Shown here piece by piece: positions 37,961 through 46,500 of a DNA stretch of 64,000 bases. This DNA is from Deltaproteobacteria bacterium (GTDB lineage Bacteria; Desulfobacterota; Desulfuromonadia; Geobacterales; Pseudopelobacteraceae). The DNA is taken from NCBI GenBank assembly GCA_021780495.1, contig JAJXYO010000016.1, forward strand, positions 55,987 through 119,986, read 5' to 3'. The notes beneath the pieces are model-generated. The model was not told where the DNA came from, did not search any database, and saw nothing but the letters and a program-made list of their open reading frames with translations. The position numbers and the translations under genes are program-made. The number at the start of each line of letters is the position of its first letter. The stretch's first letter is position 1.

Positions 37961-37981
37961 ACGTACCTCCCTGGGTGCTGG

Positions 37982-38551
37982 TTATGCCACCAACTGTCGT
38001 GCCGTATCCTCGGCCAGTCGCAGGACCTGTTCCGGGACGGCATCCACATTGCCCGGTCCGATGCCGCAGGCGCGGATCAGTCTGACGTCGCTGAACCCCA
38101 TCCATTTCAAAAAACCTTCGTAGCGAGGGAAGATATCGCCGAACAGGGCCTCGTCCGGATGGCCCTGGGTCAGCACGAAGATCAGCTTCTTGGGGCTCAG
38201 GCGGCTTGGCTGGGGATTGGTGCGGTAATCCGGGACCAGATAGGAGAAGGTGCGGTCCATGAACCCTTTGAGCTGACTGCTGATCTCCCCGTAGTAGACC
38301 GGTGAGGCGAGCAGCACCACATCCGCGTCTTGGACCGCCGCCAATACCTCGGTCAACCCGTCGTTGAGAATACAGCGGTCCAGTTTTGTCTTGCAGGCAT
38401 AGCAGCCCTGGCAGCCGCGATAGGTGAGCCGGTTCAGCTCAAATGAGCTGGCTTCGGCACCAAGGGTTTCTGCGGTTTTCAGGACGTGGCGGGCAATGGT
38501 GGAGCTGTTTCCCGCGGTGCGGGGACTTCCCAGCAGGCTGACGATCTTCAT
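37982..38551 (-). CDS. flavodoxin-fold NAD(P)H-dependent FMN reductase / Fe-S flavoprotein
   Basis: The 189-residue protein starts MKIVSLLGSPRTAGNSS (FMN-phosphate loop) and has a cysteine set GCQGCYACKTKLDRC near residue 47, as in iron-sulfur flavoproteins, and SPVYYGEISSQLKGFMDR near residue 83. It is the first gene downstream of the TetR gene; an operator-like palindrome lies 37 bases upstream of its start. Confidence 0.9.
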   Translation of the reverse strand: MKIVSLLGSPRTAGNSSTIARHVLKTAETLGAEASSFELNRLTYRGCQGCYACKTKLDRCILNDGLTEVLAAVQDADVVLLASPVYYGEISSQLKGFMDRTFSYLVPDYRTNPQPSRLSPKKLIFVLTQGHPDEALFGDIFPRYEGFLKWMGFSDVRLIRACGIGPGNVDAVPEQVLRLAEDTARQLVA

Positions 38552-38587
38552 GGTTTCTCCTCCCGTGGTATCGTGTTCGTGGTAAAT

Positions 38588-38602
38588 TAGACCGGTCGTC
38601 TA
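38588..38602. promoter_or_regulatory. operator-like palindrome A, TetR/NemR type
   Basis: TAGACCGGTCGTCTA, near-palindromic, lies between the TetR gene and the flavoprotein gene. It matches the second site at 39212 in half-site and arrangement (TAGAC...GTCTA) and resembles the E. coli NemR box. Confidence 0.7.
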
Positions 38603-38619
38603 CTGGCCGGGTAAAAAAA

Positions 38620-39201
38620 TCAGCGCAGCGTTGCGCTAAACAGTACCTCGATGAAGTCCTGCATCGGTTGGGTGGTTTTCATCACCTTGGCGCGCAGGAT
38701 CGCCCCTTCCCAGCCGGAGAGGATGAAGCCTGACAGCTGGAGCGCATCCCTGCTCCGGGACAATTCGCCCCGTTGCTGCGCCTCTGTCAGGCAGGCGGCA
38801 AAACGCCCCTTCCACATGCTGAACACCTCATCCAGCCGGGCGCGAAAGAGCTCGTTCTGGTCGGCCATTTCCTGCCCCAGGTTCCCGATCAGGCACCCTT
38901 TCGTGCACTGGTTCTGGCTGACCCGCGCCAGGCCGGTTTCCAGAAAGTTGCGGATGCGGTTGAGCGGCGACACTTCGTCGTCGTTCAGGAAGGTGTCGAG
39001 GCGCTGTTCGAAGCTCTCGGCAAAGCGATCGATCACCGCCAGGCCGAATTCCTCCTTGTTCTTGAAGTAATGGTAAAACGACCCCTTGGGGACAGCCGCC
39101 TCCTTCAATATTGAGTCGATGCCGGTGGCGTTGAAGCCCTGGCGGGAGATCAGGTCGGTGCCGATGCGGATGATTTCACTGCGTGTATCGTGTTTTTTCA
39201 T
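38620..39201 (-). CDS. TetR family regulator, NemR/AcrR-like
   Basis: The 193-residue protein (from MKKHDTRSEI, ATG 39201) has an N-terminal helix-turn-helix (VPKGSFYHYFKNKEEFG), the pattern of NemR-type regulators, and CTKGCLIGNLGQEM near residue 97 with two cysteines in the region where NemR senses electrophiles. Two near-identical palindromes flank it, so it is probably self-regulated and controls the downstream flavoprotein/nitroreductase genes. The inducer is inferred to be a quinone, aldehyde or similar. Confidence 0.88.
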   Translation of the reverse strand: MKKHDTRSEIIRIGTDLISRQGFNATGIDSILKEAAVPKGSFYHYFKNKEEFGLAVIDRFAESFEQRLDTFLNDDEVSPLNRIRNFLETGLARVSQNQCTKGCLIGNLGQEMADQNELFRARLDEVFSMWKGRFAACLTEAQQRGELSRSRDALQLSGFILSGWEGAILRAKVMKTTQPMQDFIEVLFSATLR

Positions 39202-39211
39202 GGGTAAAATA

Positions 39212-39227
39212 TAGACTGATCGGTCTA
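39212..39227. promoter_or_regulatory. operator-like palindrome B, TetR/NemR type
   Basis: TAGACTGATCGGTCTA lies ten bases before the TetR gene start and shares the half-sites of the site at 38588, which supports autoregulation. Confidence 0.7.
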
Positions 39228-39294
39228 GTGGAGTCAAGGGGAAAAGTATGAGCTCCAGGCTGGGTGCTGATCAGACATTGTTCTGTGGGGGAGA

Positions 39295-39337
39295 CATGAC
39301 TGTGGCACAACGCGACTGCATCACCACGGCTCATGAG
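39295..39337. repeat. palindromic element copy 1
   Basis: About 43 bases, CATGACTGTGG ... CCACGGCTCATGA, with a loop ending TGCATCA. It is roughly 80% identical to the palindrome at 40555-40600 inside the isochorismatase-like gene. No other homology flanks the copies. The rest of the 39228-39508 gap shows only the weak sigma-54-like site listed next. Confidence 0.5.
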
Positions 39338-39342
39338 TTGCA
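39326..39342 (+). promoter_or_regulatory. weak sigma-54-like site upstream of the cytochrome gene
   Basis: CGGCTCATGAGTTGCA has GG (39328-39329), ten bases, GC (39340-39341) within TTGCA. It overlaps the palindromic element and would give a 155-nt leader. The -24 part is poor, so it is a tentative call. Confidence 0.3.
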
Positions 39343-39508
39343 GGAATAATTCAGAATTCATTCGTCAGCTTGGTAGGGAGTGCCGCTGCGATATGGCCTG
39401 ACGGGATGACAAATATTCTTGAATCCTGCCGCATTTATTGCTAATGTACTGCGGGTTTTCCCTTGCGGTTCATGATGGTATTTATTCAATTAAAGGAGAT
39501 GGAAAAGT

Positions 39509-40060
39509 ATGAAAAAAGTGTTGTTGTTTCTGTTGGTAGCTAGCCTCGCCGCACCGTTCGCTGCCTTGGCGGCAGGGGCGCATGACGAGCTGGAGTGTAC
39601 GGGGTGCCACAGCATCCACACGGCTAAGCAAGAAAAACTGATTTTTGCCGTGCCGGTCAATACCAAGGACATTAATCCTCGCACCAAGCTGCCTTACACC
39701 AGCATCACTGCGCTGTGCCTCAGCTGTCACGAGGACGCCGACAAGGGCGGACAGGGCATCATTCCCATCAAAGGGCACATGAGCCATCCCTTCAACATCA
39801 AGAACATCAATCCGAAGATCGCCAACGTGCCGGCCAGCTCCCTGCGCGACGGCGTTTTTGATTGCGTCGGTTGCCACGATCCCCATCCCTCCAATCCCAA
39901 CTACCGTTACCTGCTGGTCGATACCCAGAAGGGCGCCAAGATGGATGTCTTCTGCTCCGTCTGTCACTCGTCCAAGGTTGATCCCAAGTCGCTGGACAAG
40001 CAGCCCCTGTTCAGTTCCATGGATCAGCGCAAGGGTCCGGTGGTTCCCGCGCTCAAGTAA
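39509..40060 (+). CDS. tetrahaem c-type cytochrome
   Basis: The 183-residue product has a Sec signal peptide (VLLFLLVASLAAPFAALA, cleaved near residue 21) and four CxxCH sites: CTGCH near 30, CLSCH near 71, CVGCH near 117 and CSVCH near 149. Extra His residues (for example HSIH, MSH) can serve as sixth ligands. It is periplasmic or outer-surface and a likely electron carrier. AAAGGAG lies upstream of the ATG. It stands alone between a regulator cluster and a long hairpin; no partner genes are adjacent. Confidence 0.92.
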   Translation: MKKVLLFLLVASLAAPFAALAAGAHDELECTGCHSIHTAKQEKLIFAVPVNTKDINPRTKLPYTSITALCLSCHEDADKGGQGIIPIKGHMSHPFNIKNINPKIANVPASSLRDGVFDCVGCHDPHPSNPNYRYLLVDTQKGAKMDVFCSVCHSSKVDPKSLDKQPLFSSMDQRKGPVVPALK

Positions 40061-40093
40061 ACCGTTTTCGCGGCGGGCGTAAGCCGGCCGCGC

Positions 40094-40151
40094 AGCTAAA
40101 CGTCAACAGGCTCCCGGCTGCTCAGTGCCGGGAGCCTGTTGACGTTTAGCT
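40094..40151 (+). repeat. 25-bp perfect inverted repeat downstream of the cytochrome gene
   Basis: Arm 40094-40118 (AGCTAAACGTCAACAGGCTC plus CCGGC) is perfectly complementary to 40127-40151, with an eight-base loop. It probably terminates or stabilises the cytochrome mRNA, but it lacks a U tract on either side, so it could also be an integration or IS scar. Confidence 0.7.
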
Positions 40152-40309
40152 GGCAACGAATTCTGGGGAGACAGTACGTATCCACCCGTCACCTCAAAAT
40201 GAAGCCGTCCGATCAGCAGCCGAGGCCGACCAAGGCGACTAAATCCTGATCTGCTCTCCCCGGTGAAACCATCCTTTCCGCCTGAAATTCGTCAGTGTCA
40301 TCGTGCCTC

Positions 40310-40440
40310 GCGAGAAGAAAAACCGCACTTGACAGCGTCATTCATCACTTCGAGATAATCAAAACCAGGGATGAAAGCTGGAGAATCAGGGACGACTTAC
40401 CAGCTGAAAAATACTACCTGGGGCTGACCGGCTTTCAACG
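40310..40440 (+). pseudogene. possible IstB-like (IS21 family) C-terminal remnant
   Basis: Frame starting near 40328 reads LDSVIHHFEIIKTRDESWRI, resembling the C-terminal LDRLxHHxxxIxxxGxSxR pattern of IS21 IstB ATPases. There is no Walker motif, no IstA and no inverted repeats nearby, so if correct it is a small scar. The gap 40152-40309 shows nothing recognisable. Confidence 0.3.
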
Positions 40441-41088
40441 CCGATCGACGTGCTCTCCTATCTCACCTTGTTTCCGTGCCCGCTGGTTAGAGCTGAAGAT
40501 ATTGTCACGCTCAGGCGTTATCCCGCCTGCAATAACGTCCAGCCACTCAGCGGTTGTCATGACCGTGGCGAATCGGGATTGCATCACCACGGTCATGACA
40601 CGGTGGATCTCCTCGGCGCTGGCGCTGCCGGCACGGTTGGCGTAGGGCAGCGACCCGCTGGCATCGGAGAGCAGTTCAACGGTGAATCCGCTGTGCAGCC
40701 CGTGCACCACGGTGGAAAGATCACAGTTATGGGTCATATAGCCGACTATGGTAATAGTGGTGATGTCGCGGGCGCGCAACCATTCTTCCAACCCGGTATT
40801 GATAAAGGCACTGGGCAGATCTTTCAGGATATGGTGATCCCAGCCCCGCCCGGTAATGCTGTGATGCAGCTCCGCCCCAAACGTTCCCTGTGCCATGATC
40901 GGCATGTTCTCCGGCAGGATATTCTGCACGACCACCACCGGAATTGCCGCAGCCTGCGCGGCATCCATGGCCCGGCCGATATTGGCCAGTGACTGTTCGA
41001 CCGGCGGATACTCGATCGGCAGATTGCCGCTGATATAGTCGTTCTGCACATCGATGACGACTAACGCTCGCTGTGTGCTCTGAGACAT
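40435..41088 (-). CDS. isochorismatase-like cysteine hydrolase
   Basis: The 217-residue product has the isochorismatase/nicotinamidase fold: ALVVIDVQNDY near residue 8 (catalytic Asp), a Lys near LKDLPSAF, and VGYMTHNCDLSTV near residue 114 (catalytic Cys). The substrate is unknown; hydrolysis of an amide or vinyl ether is typical. A second gene (GNAT) lies 21 bases upstream and a GlxA-type regulator is divergent, suggesting a regulated small unit. Confidence 0.9.
   Translation of the reverse strand: MSQSTQRALVVIDVQNDYISGNLPIEYPPVEQSLANIGRAMDAAQAAAIPVVVVQNILPENMPIMAQGTFGAELHHSITGRGWDHHILKDLPSAFINTGLEEWLRARDITTITIVGYMTHNCDLSTVVHGLHSGFTVELLSDASGSLPYANRAGSASAEEIHRVMTVVMQSRFATVMTTAEWLDVIAGGITPERDNIFSSNQRARKQGEIGEHVDRR
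40555..40600. repeat. palindromic element copy 2 (inside the isochorismatase-like gene)
   Basis: TGTCATGACCGTGG (40555-40568) and CCACGGTCATGACA (40587-40600) form a perfect 14-bp inverted repeat with an 18-base spacer. A diverged copy lies at 39295. It overlaps coding sequence near the C-terminus of the hydrolase. Confidence 0.6.
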
Positions 41089-41109
41089 GGTTTTCTCCTT
41101 TTCATTTCT

Positions 41110-41589
41110 CTAGGCATGGGTACAATCTCGCCTGTTTGTAATTTCCATCTTCAGGAAGTCTACCAAACAGCCCCTGATTTCCTTGCGGCACTCTCCGCAT
41201 CCGGTGAACCCCACGCGTTGATACAGCCTGATGCCCCTGCTATTGTTCCTGCGCACAATCAGGTGGATCCGGGACAATTCCAGCTCTTCAAAGCCTGCGC
41301 GCAATGTCAGGGTCGTAATCGTTTCGCCAAGGCGCTGGCCGATCTTGTCGGCCCGCACGGCGATGCGGAACTCGGCTTCACCTGCACCCGTTTTTGCCAA
41401 AAGAGAAAAGCCGATCAGTTCATCACCGTCTGTTGCGGCATACAGGGAAACGTCTGTATTTGAACGTATTTCATCCAGCCATCCGTTCTCACGCAGGGCA
41501 TAATCCATCTGTTCCAGATCGCCCGCATAGACAGGCCATTTTTTGATTGCAGCACGATCTGAATCGGTTAGTTTTCTCAGGCTGATCAT
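41110..41589 (-). CDS. GNAT family N-acetyltransferase
   Basis: The 159-residue protein has the GNAT acetyl-CoA loop ADKIGQRLGETITTLTLRAG near residue 80 and the C-terminal NNSRGIRLYQRVGF motif. The substrate cannot be told. It precedes the isochorismatase-like gene on the same strand and is divergent from a GlxA-type regulator. Confidence 0.88.
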   Translation of the reverse strand: MISLRKLTDSDRAAIKKWPVYAGDLEQMDYALRENGWLDEIRSNTDVSLYAATDGDELIGFSLLAKTGAGEAEFRIAVRADKIGQRLGETITTLTLRAGFEELELSRIHLIVRRNNSRGIRLYQRVGFTGCGECRKEIRGCLVDFLKMEITNRRDCTHA

Positions 41590-41703
41590 GGCGGTTCCTC
41601 CCTTTCAATGTGGTGATGGTCAAATTATCTGCCGGTTCTCCCGAAAAGAACAGTGGCCCCAAAGACATACTATGATATTATCAGGCCAATTAAGGGGGCA
41701 GCT

Positions 41704-42657
41704 ATGTCGAGTGATTCAATTGCCGTGATTGCCTTTGACCGGATCAGTATGTTTCATCTTGCGATTCCGCTGGAGGTGTTCGGTGAAGATCGTCGTGATG
41801 CCGGGGTGCCACTGATTCCTGTCACGGTTTGTGCGTGTGAAAAACGGTCGTTGACTACCAGCGCGGGGTTTGTGCTGGGGAAGCTGCATGGGATGCGCAT
41901 GGTGGAAACAGCCGGAATCGTCATTGTGCCAAGTTGGCGGGATCCGCATGAACTGCCGCCGGAGGCATTGCTGAAGGCGTTGCGTAAGGCTTATCGCCGC
42001 GGAGCCCTGATGGTGGGATTATGTCTCGGGAGTTATGTGCTGGCTGCGGCGGGGCTGCTTGATGGCCGTCCCGCCACCACCCACTGGAAATGGGCCGATG
42101 ATCTGGTGCGGCGCTATCCGGAAATACAGGTGAAGCGGGACGTGTTGTATGTGGATGACGGAGATATTATAACCTCGGCTGGGGTTGCAGCGGGGATTGA
42201 CTGCTGTCTGCATCTATTGCGCAGAATGCACGGCGCCGAGATCGCCAGTCGCGTAGCGCGGAGGATGGTGGTGCCGCCTCACCGCCAGGGAGGGCAGGCC
42301 CAGTACATCGAGCCGTTGCGGGAATCACCGCTGTCAGACCGGTTTTCAGAGGTTGTGGAGTGGGTGCAGCAGCATCCGGAGATGACCCATACCCTGGATT
42401 CCCTGGCCGCAAAGGCCTTCATGAGCCGCCGGACCTTCACCCGGCGCTTCCGTCAGGTCACCGGCACCACCGTCGGCTCCTGGCTGCTGAACCAGCGGCT
42501 GTCGCTGGCCCGGAGGTTGTTGGAGACTAGCACGGCCTCCATCGACCTGGTTGCGCAACGAGCCGGTTTCGGCTCCGAGGTGTCGCTACGAAAACATTTC
42601 AGGAAGGTATTGAGGACCGCGCCGGGGAGGTATCGAAAAGAGTTCCGTGAAAGCTAG
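41704..42657 (+). CDS. GlxA family transcriptional regulator (DJ-1/PfpI + AraC)
   Basis: The 317-residue protein (from MSSDSIAVIAF, ATG 41704 after GGGGGC) has an N-terminal class I glutamine-amidotransferase-like domain with the nucleophile-elbow MVGLCLGSYVLAAAGLL near residue 105, and a C-terminal AraC-type DNA-binding domain (LAAKAFMSRRTFTRRFRQVT, then AGFGSEVSLRKHFRK). It resembles E. coli FtrA. Divergent from the GNAT/isochorismatase pair, which it may regulate. Confidence 0.9.
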   Translation: MSSDSIAVIAFDRISMFHLAIPLEVFGEDRRDAGVPLIPVTVCACEKRSLTTSAGFVLGKLHGMRMVETAGIVIVPSWRDPHELPPEALLKALRKAYRRGALMVGLCLGSYVLAAAGLLDGRPATTHWKWADDLVRRYPEIQVKRDVLYVDDGDIITSAGVAAGIDCCLHLLRRMHGAEIASRVARRMVVPPHRQGGQAQYIEPLRESPLSDRFSEVVEWVQQHPEMTHTLDSLAAKAFMSRRTFTRRFRQVTGTTVGSWLLNQRLSLARRLLETSTASIDLVAQRAGFGSEVSLRKHFRKVLRTAPGRYRKEFRES

Positions 42658-42914
42658 CGGCGCGCCTTGCCGCAGATGGTGTCAATGCCGCTCCTGAACA
42701 CCCTGGTTCGCTCATGTACAGCCGCAATGTGGTTCTTCAGCACTTCCACCCGGAATCCGGCAGAGTACTTTGCCGGTAGCCCCTCCCGGGCCCGTTGTTT
42801 TTCATCGCCATCTATTGGTCTGATACGTTTGGATCCGCCATGCGTTCCTTTGGTCTCAGGGAGAAGGAAACGTGTGGCAGGATCGGAAACGGCGGGTTTC
42901 CCCGCCGATTCCGT

Positions 42915-43124
42915 TCAATCATCCCGCCTGATCCTGACTACCTGGCTGACCCCCGGCATGGCCTCGATCTCGTGGTCGTCAAGCGTATCCGTATCACCGA
43001 TGACACCGATGATGGTGCGGTTTGCACCGGTTGACTGGTGAATATCAAAATCCCTCGTTATCAGGTATTCCTTTATCTGATCCAACGCCACTTCCGCGGC
43101 ATGTTTCTTCATGATGATCAGCAT
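42915..43124 (-). CDS. stand-alone DAHP-synthase N-terminal-type regulatory domain
   Basis: The 69-residue product (LIIMKKHAAEVALDQIKEYL, then GANRTIIGVIGDTDTL and EAMPGVSQVVRI) matches the ferredoxin-like N-terminal domain of type I-beta DAHP synthases, which normally precedes the catalytic barrel. Here a TGA ends the protein after that domain and no barrel follows. It starts 15 bases after the chorismate mutase gene on the same strand. It may act in trans as a feedback module or be a relic; this is inference. The 257-base gap to 42658 shows no gene I can support. Confidence 0.72.
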   Translation of the reverse strand: MLIIMKKHAAEVALDQIKEYLITRDFDIHQSTGANRTIIGVIGDTDTLDDHEIEAMPGVSQVVRIRRDD

Positions 43125-43139
43125 GGTATTTCTTCTCCC

Positions 43140-43418
43140 TTATTCCTCGTCTTTATGTGATGTGATGCGTTCCAGCCGGCGCGATTCATCCACAACCCGT
43201 TCAAACATCCTGACAATGGCCTCATCATCCAATGGACCGGGATTGTCATCCTTCATACGGGCGAAGATGCGTTTTTCCCGGGATGGATCAAAGACCGGCA
43301 GGCTAAGGCCCTTCTTGAGATGTCCGATCTCCAGGGCCAGGCGGGCGCGCTCGTTGAAGATGCGCAGCAGTACGTCATCCAGCAGGTCGATCCGTTTGCG
43401 TATTTCGTTGATTTCCAC
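43140..43418 (-). CDS. AroQ-type chorismate mutase
   Basis: The 92-residue protein shows the AroQ helical pattern: IRKRIDLLDDVLLRIFNERARLALEIG (residues about 6-32; key Arg, Glu and Lys present), then FDPSREKRIFARM and ERVVDESRRLE. The start is GTG at 43418. It converts chorismate to prephenate for Phe/Tyr. It forms a two-gene unit with the DAHP-synthase-type regulatory domain. Confidence 0.9.
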   Translation of the reverse strand: MEINEIRKRIDLLDDVLLRIFNERARLALEIGHLKKGLSLPVFDPSREKRIFARMKDDNPGPLDDEAIVRMFERVVDESRRLERITSHKDEE

Positions 43419-43444
43419 GTGGGGCCCCGTTCTCTCGGCATGTT

Positions 43445-43482
43445 AACTACAATGACCACCCGTTGGAGTGGTCATTGTAGTT
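43445..43482. terminator. inverted repeat between the giant surface-protein gene and chorismate mutase
   Basis: AACTACAATGACCAC (43445-43459) and GTGGTCATTGTAGTT (43468-43482) form a perfect 15-bp stem after the stop of the 1352-codon gene. The U tract is weak, so termination is likely but not certain. Confidence 0.6.
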
Positions 43483-43507
43483 GTCTCTGGATAAATTATA
43501 AGAGCGA

Positions 43508-46500
43508 CTAATCCGGTTTGACTACCAGACGGACGGCGTTAACCCGACCTTGCTGAATTCTGAGTGACCGTACCGATGTGATTCCGACCGGTGTGGTGAA
43601 GTCGCTGGACAGGCCGCCATTCAAGGTAATGGTGAAGGGTAACGTCCGGTTGACAATCAGGTCTTCTGCAAAACGCGTATCCCGCAGAAGCAGTACATTG
43701 GTGTCAACAGCGACGGTGATAGCGGACTGCAACGTGAGGAAGTTACCGATGCTGCCGATCTTGATCCCGTCATTGACCGTCTGTGACAGCCCGGCGGAGG
43801 TGCTGACATCATAGGTTGTGTCGCCGCTATAGACAGCCGTGATGGTGTGCGGACCAACCGTGAGATTCGTTATGGGAGCGAAGCTGGCGCTGCCACTGCT
43901 GATGATACTCGATGCGACCAGGTTCCCGTCAACATAGAGCTGAACGGTGCCCGTGGCGGCAGCGGGTGACACTGTAGCGGTAAAGCCGACTCCCTGGCCG
44001 AAAATCGACGGATTGGCGCCGGAATTCAGCGCCAGGGCCGTGGTTGTCGATATGGGAGTATTAACCGTCAGCGTGCCGGAATTGGAGGGCTGGGCCGGGC
44101 CGCTAAAGACTGTTGTTCCGATGTAAGTGTACGGACCGCCAAAAGAGGAATAACGGAAGACGTATGCATAGGTACCGGCGGTAGCGGGAGAGATAAAGCT
44201 CGCGGCATAGAAGTAGTTATTTCCCCCGCTGGAACTATAGTTTGCAGTGGTCCATTGGGAGTTGGCCCAGGTTGAAGGGTCAGTCCCGCTTGGCCCGTAG
44301 CCGATTTGAGCAAACAGTCCTGGTGCGGCGGCCGATGCAATTGACCACGGCACGTACACCTGGCTGGAAATAGTGGGCGTCGCATGAGAGGTCAGTACCG
44401 TCAGGCTGGATGGATTGAGGTAAGGAGGTAGGTATCCAGCGGAGACCGATGGCACATTGCACGGTACCGCAATCTCGGAAACCGCGTTGGCATGGGTGGT
44501 GAGATTCGTAAAACCTGAAATATTGTTCAAGTAACCGGTTGCGTTGACATTAACCGACGCCCCTTCATCCACATTCATGACTATGAACATCCCACTGGCA
44601 TCGGTGGCCGTCGCTGCCGGGTTGAATCCTCCGGTGCCGCTGTTGTAGGTCTGGTCGTAGTAAAGGACGGTATAGGGAGAGGCGGTTACCTGCATACCGT
44701 TGATAGGCGCCGCCAGGTTCTGCATGTTGGCGACCCGGCCGATGACTGCGCCCTTGCCGGAGGAGATGCCGAGTGCAGCAAACTCGGTCGGGGTGAGGAG
44801 GACAACAGGAGATGGCAGAGCAAAACTGTTCGAAGAGGTGATCGGGCCGGTGTAGTTCGGCACGTAGGTGGGGTCCAGGCTCATCTTCAGTTCGAAACTG
44901 GTGCCACTGGGGAGGTTGTTGATGGTGAACGCCCCGCCTGTTGTGGAGGTGGTGGTGTTGGAGGTGCCAAGCTGCGCTATGGTTGCACCGGTCAAACCTG
45001 TCTTGGCGCTGTTGGTGATCGTGCCGGAGACGGAGATGGCCGGATAGCCGCGGTTGGTGGAGAACGTCACTGCATTGGCATGTGCTGTGGCTGTGGCTGT
45101 GGCTGGCATGAAGACATACCCGGTAGCAGTAGCCGTCATGGTGAGGGTGGTGCCATCGGGGACATGCAGGATGTAGAACACGCCGTTGCTGGTGGTGCTG
45201 GTCAGCGCTGGATTGGGAGTTTGCGCCGCATCGTTATTGGCATAGACAATCGTGTAACCGGGGGTGGAGACCGTCGCTCCGATGATGCCGTTGGTGCTCG
45301 AATTTGGGTTGGTGTTGTCAATGACCCGGCCACGGATGACCCCCTGTCCGGCTCCACCGTTCCAGCCGGTCACCGTCCCGGCGGCATACATCGGGAAGTT
45401 TCGGGTAATGTTGGTGCCGGTGTTGATGGTCCCCGAATAGGCGGGATCATAGCCGGTTGCCGTGATGCTCAGGGTGAAATTGGTGCCGGAGGGGACATTG
45501 CTGAACGAATAGTTGGGACTGGGATCGGCTCCGGTCGTGGTGGTGGAGGTGGTCAGGATGGCCGAGTTTATTGTCACCGTGGCGCCGGTGACGTTGAGGC
45601 CAGAAACGAAATCGGTTACCCTGCCGTTGACCGTGATCGTGGGGAGGATGGTGATCGTGGTCGGGCTGGAGCCGGACTTGGAACCGACCGTCACCTGGAT
45701 AATCCCCGAGGAGGCCCCGTTTGGCACCACCACCGTCAGCTGGGTTGTTGTTGCGGACTGCACGACAGCTGGGGTTGCCGTCCCGTTGAAGGTGACCGTG
45801 TTGTTCGCCAGGGTCGGATCGAAATTGATCCCGGTGAGCGTTACCACCGTACCCGGCACGGCACTGGCCGGAGTGAAGGAGGTGATGGCCGGCGCTGAGG
45901 TGTAGGTCAATGTTACGGACTTCTGTGCCTGGTTGCCGGCTGCGTCCTGAACAGAGACCGTCCAGCCGTTGGTGACCCCGTCGGCGTACGTCAGCCCCGA
46001 AACGGACTGGGCCAGCGTGCTGCTCGGCATGTTGCTGTACTGATTATTATTGCCGGGAAACCCGGGGATACTCGACCAGAGTGAAAAGGTGTAGGGAGTC
46101 AGGGATGGCGGGGTTGCGGGCGCACCCCAGGTAAAGTTGGTCGTGACCGGGTTCGTTATCGCGGCAAAGGGAAAGGTTCCCGCCGGCGCCAGCGAGGTCG
46201 CGAAGCTATCCAGAACCACCGTCGGATTCAGGTTGAGCGTGTCCGGCGCGATCCCGTTGGCATAGTTGATGGTCACGTTGTAGGCATCGGCAGGTTGCGG
46301 GCGGTTGCTGTTGACGTTGAGCCATGCCTGGAATTCCCCCCAGCTGTTGAGTCCGAGATCGATGGGGTAGGAAAGGCCGTTGCTGGGACCGCTGTTCACG
46401 GTGAAGTTTGTCAGTACCTCGGTCTTTGCCTTGGCACCAAGGACAACATTGTAACCTTCATTGGGAGGGGTGCTGGAATCCTGGTAATGGGTGGTATTGA

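Noticed and set aside
42654..42914. 86 open codons after the TGA of the DAHP-synthase-type domain, in the same frame
   Set aside because: No start codon before the last third, no recognisable homology, and a possible hairpin directly after the TGA; selenocysteine readthrough is not supported by any visible SECIS-like fit.
45080..45898. Long plus-strand frames opposite the giant repeat protein
   Set aside because: Repetitive Gly/Asp/Val-rich translations are antisense shadows of the Thr/Asn-rich repeat coding strand.
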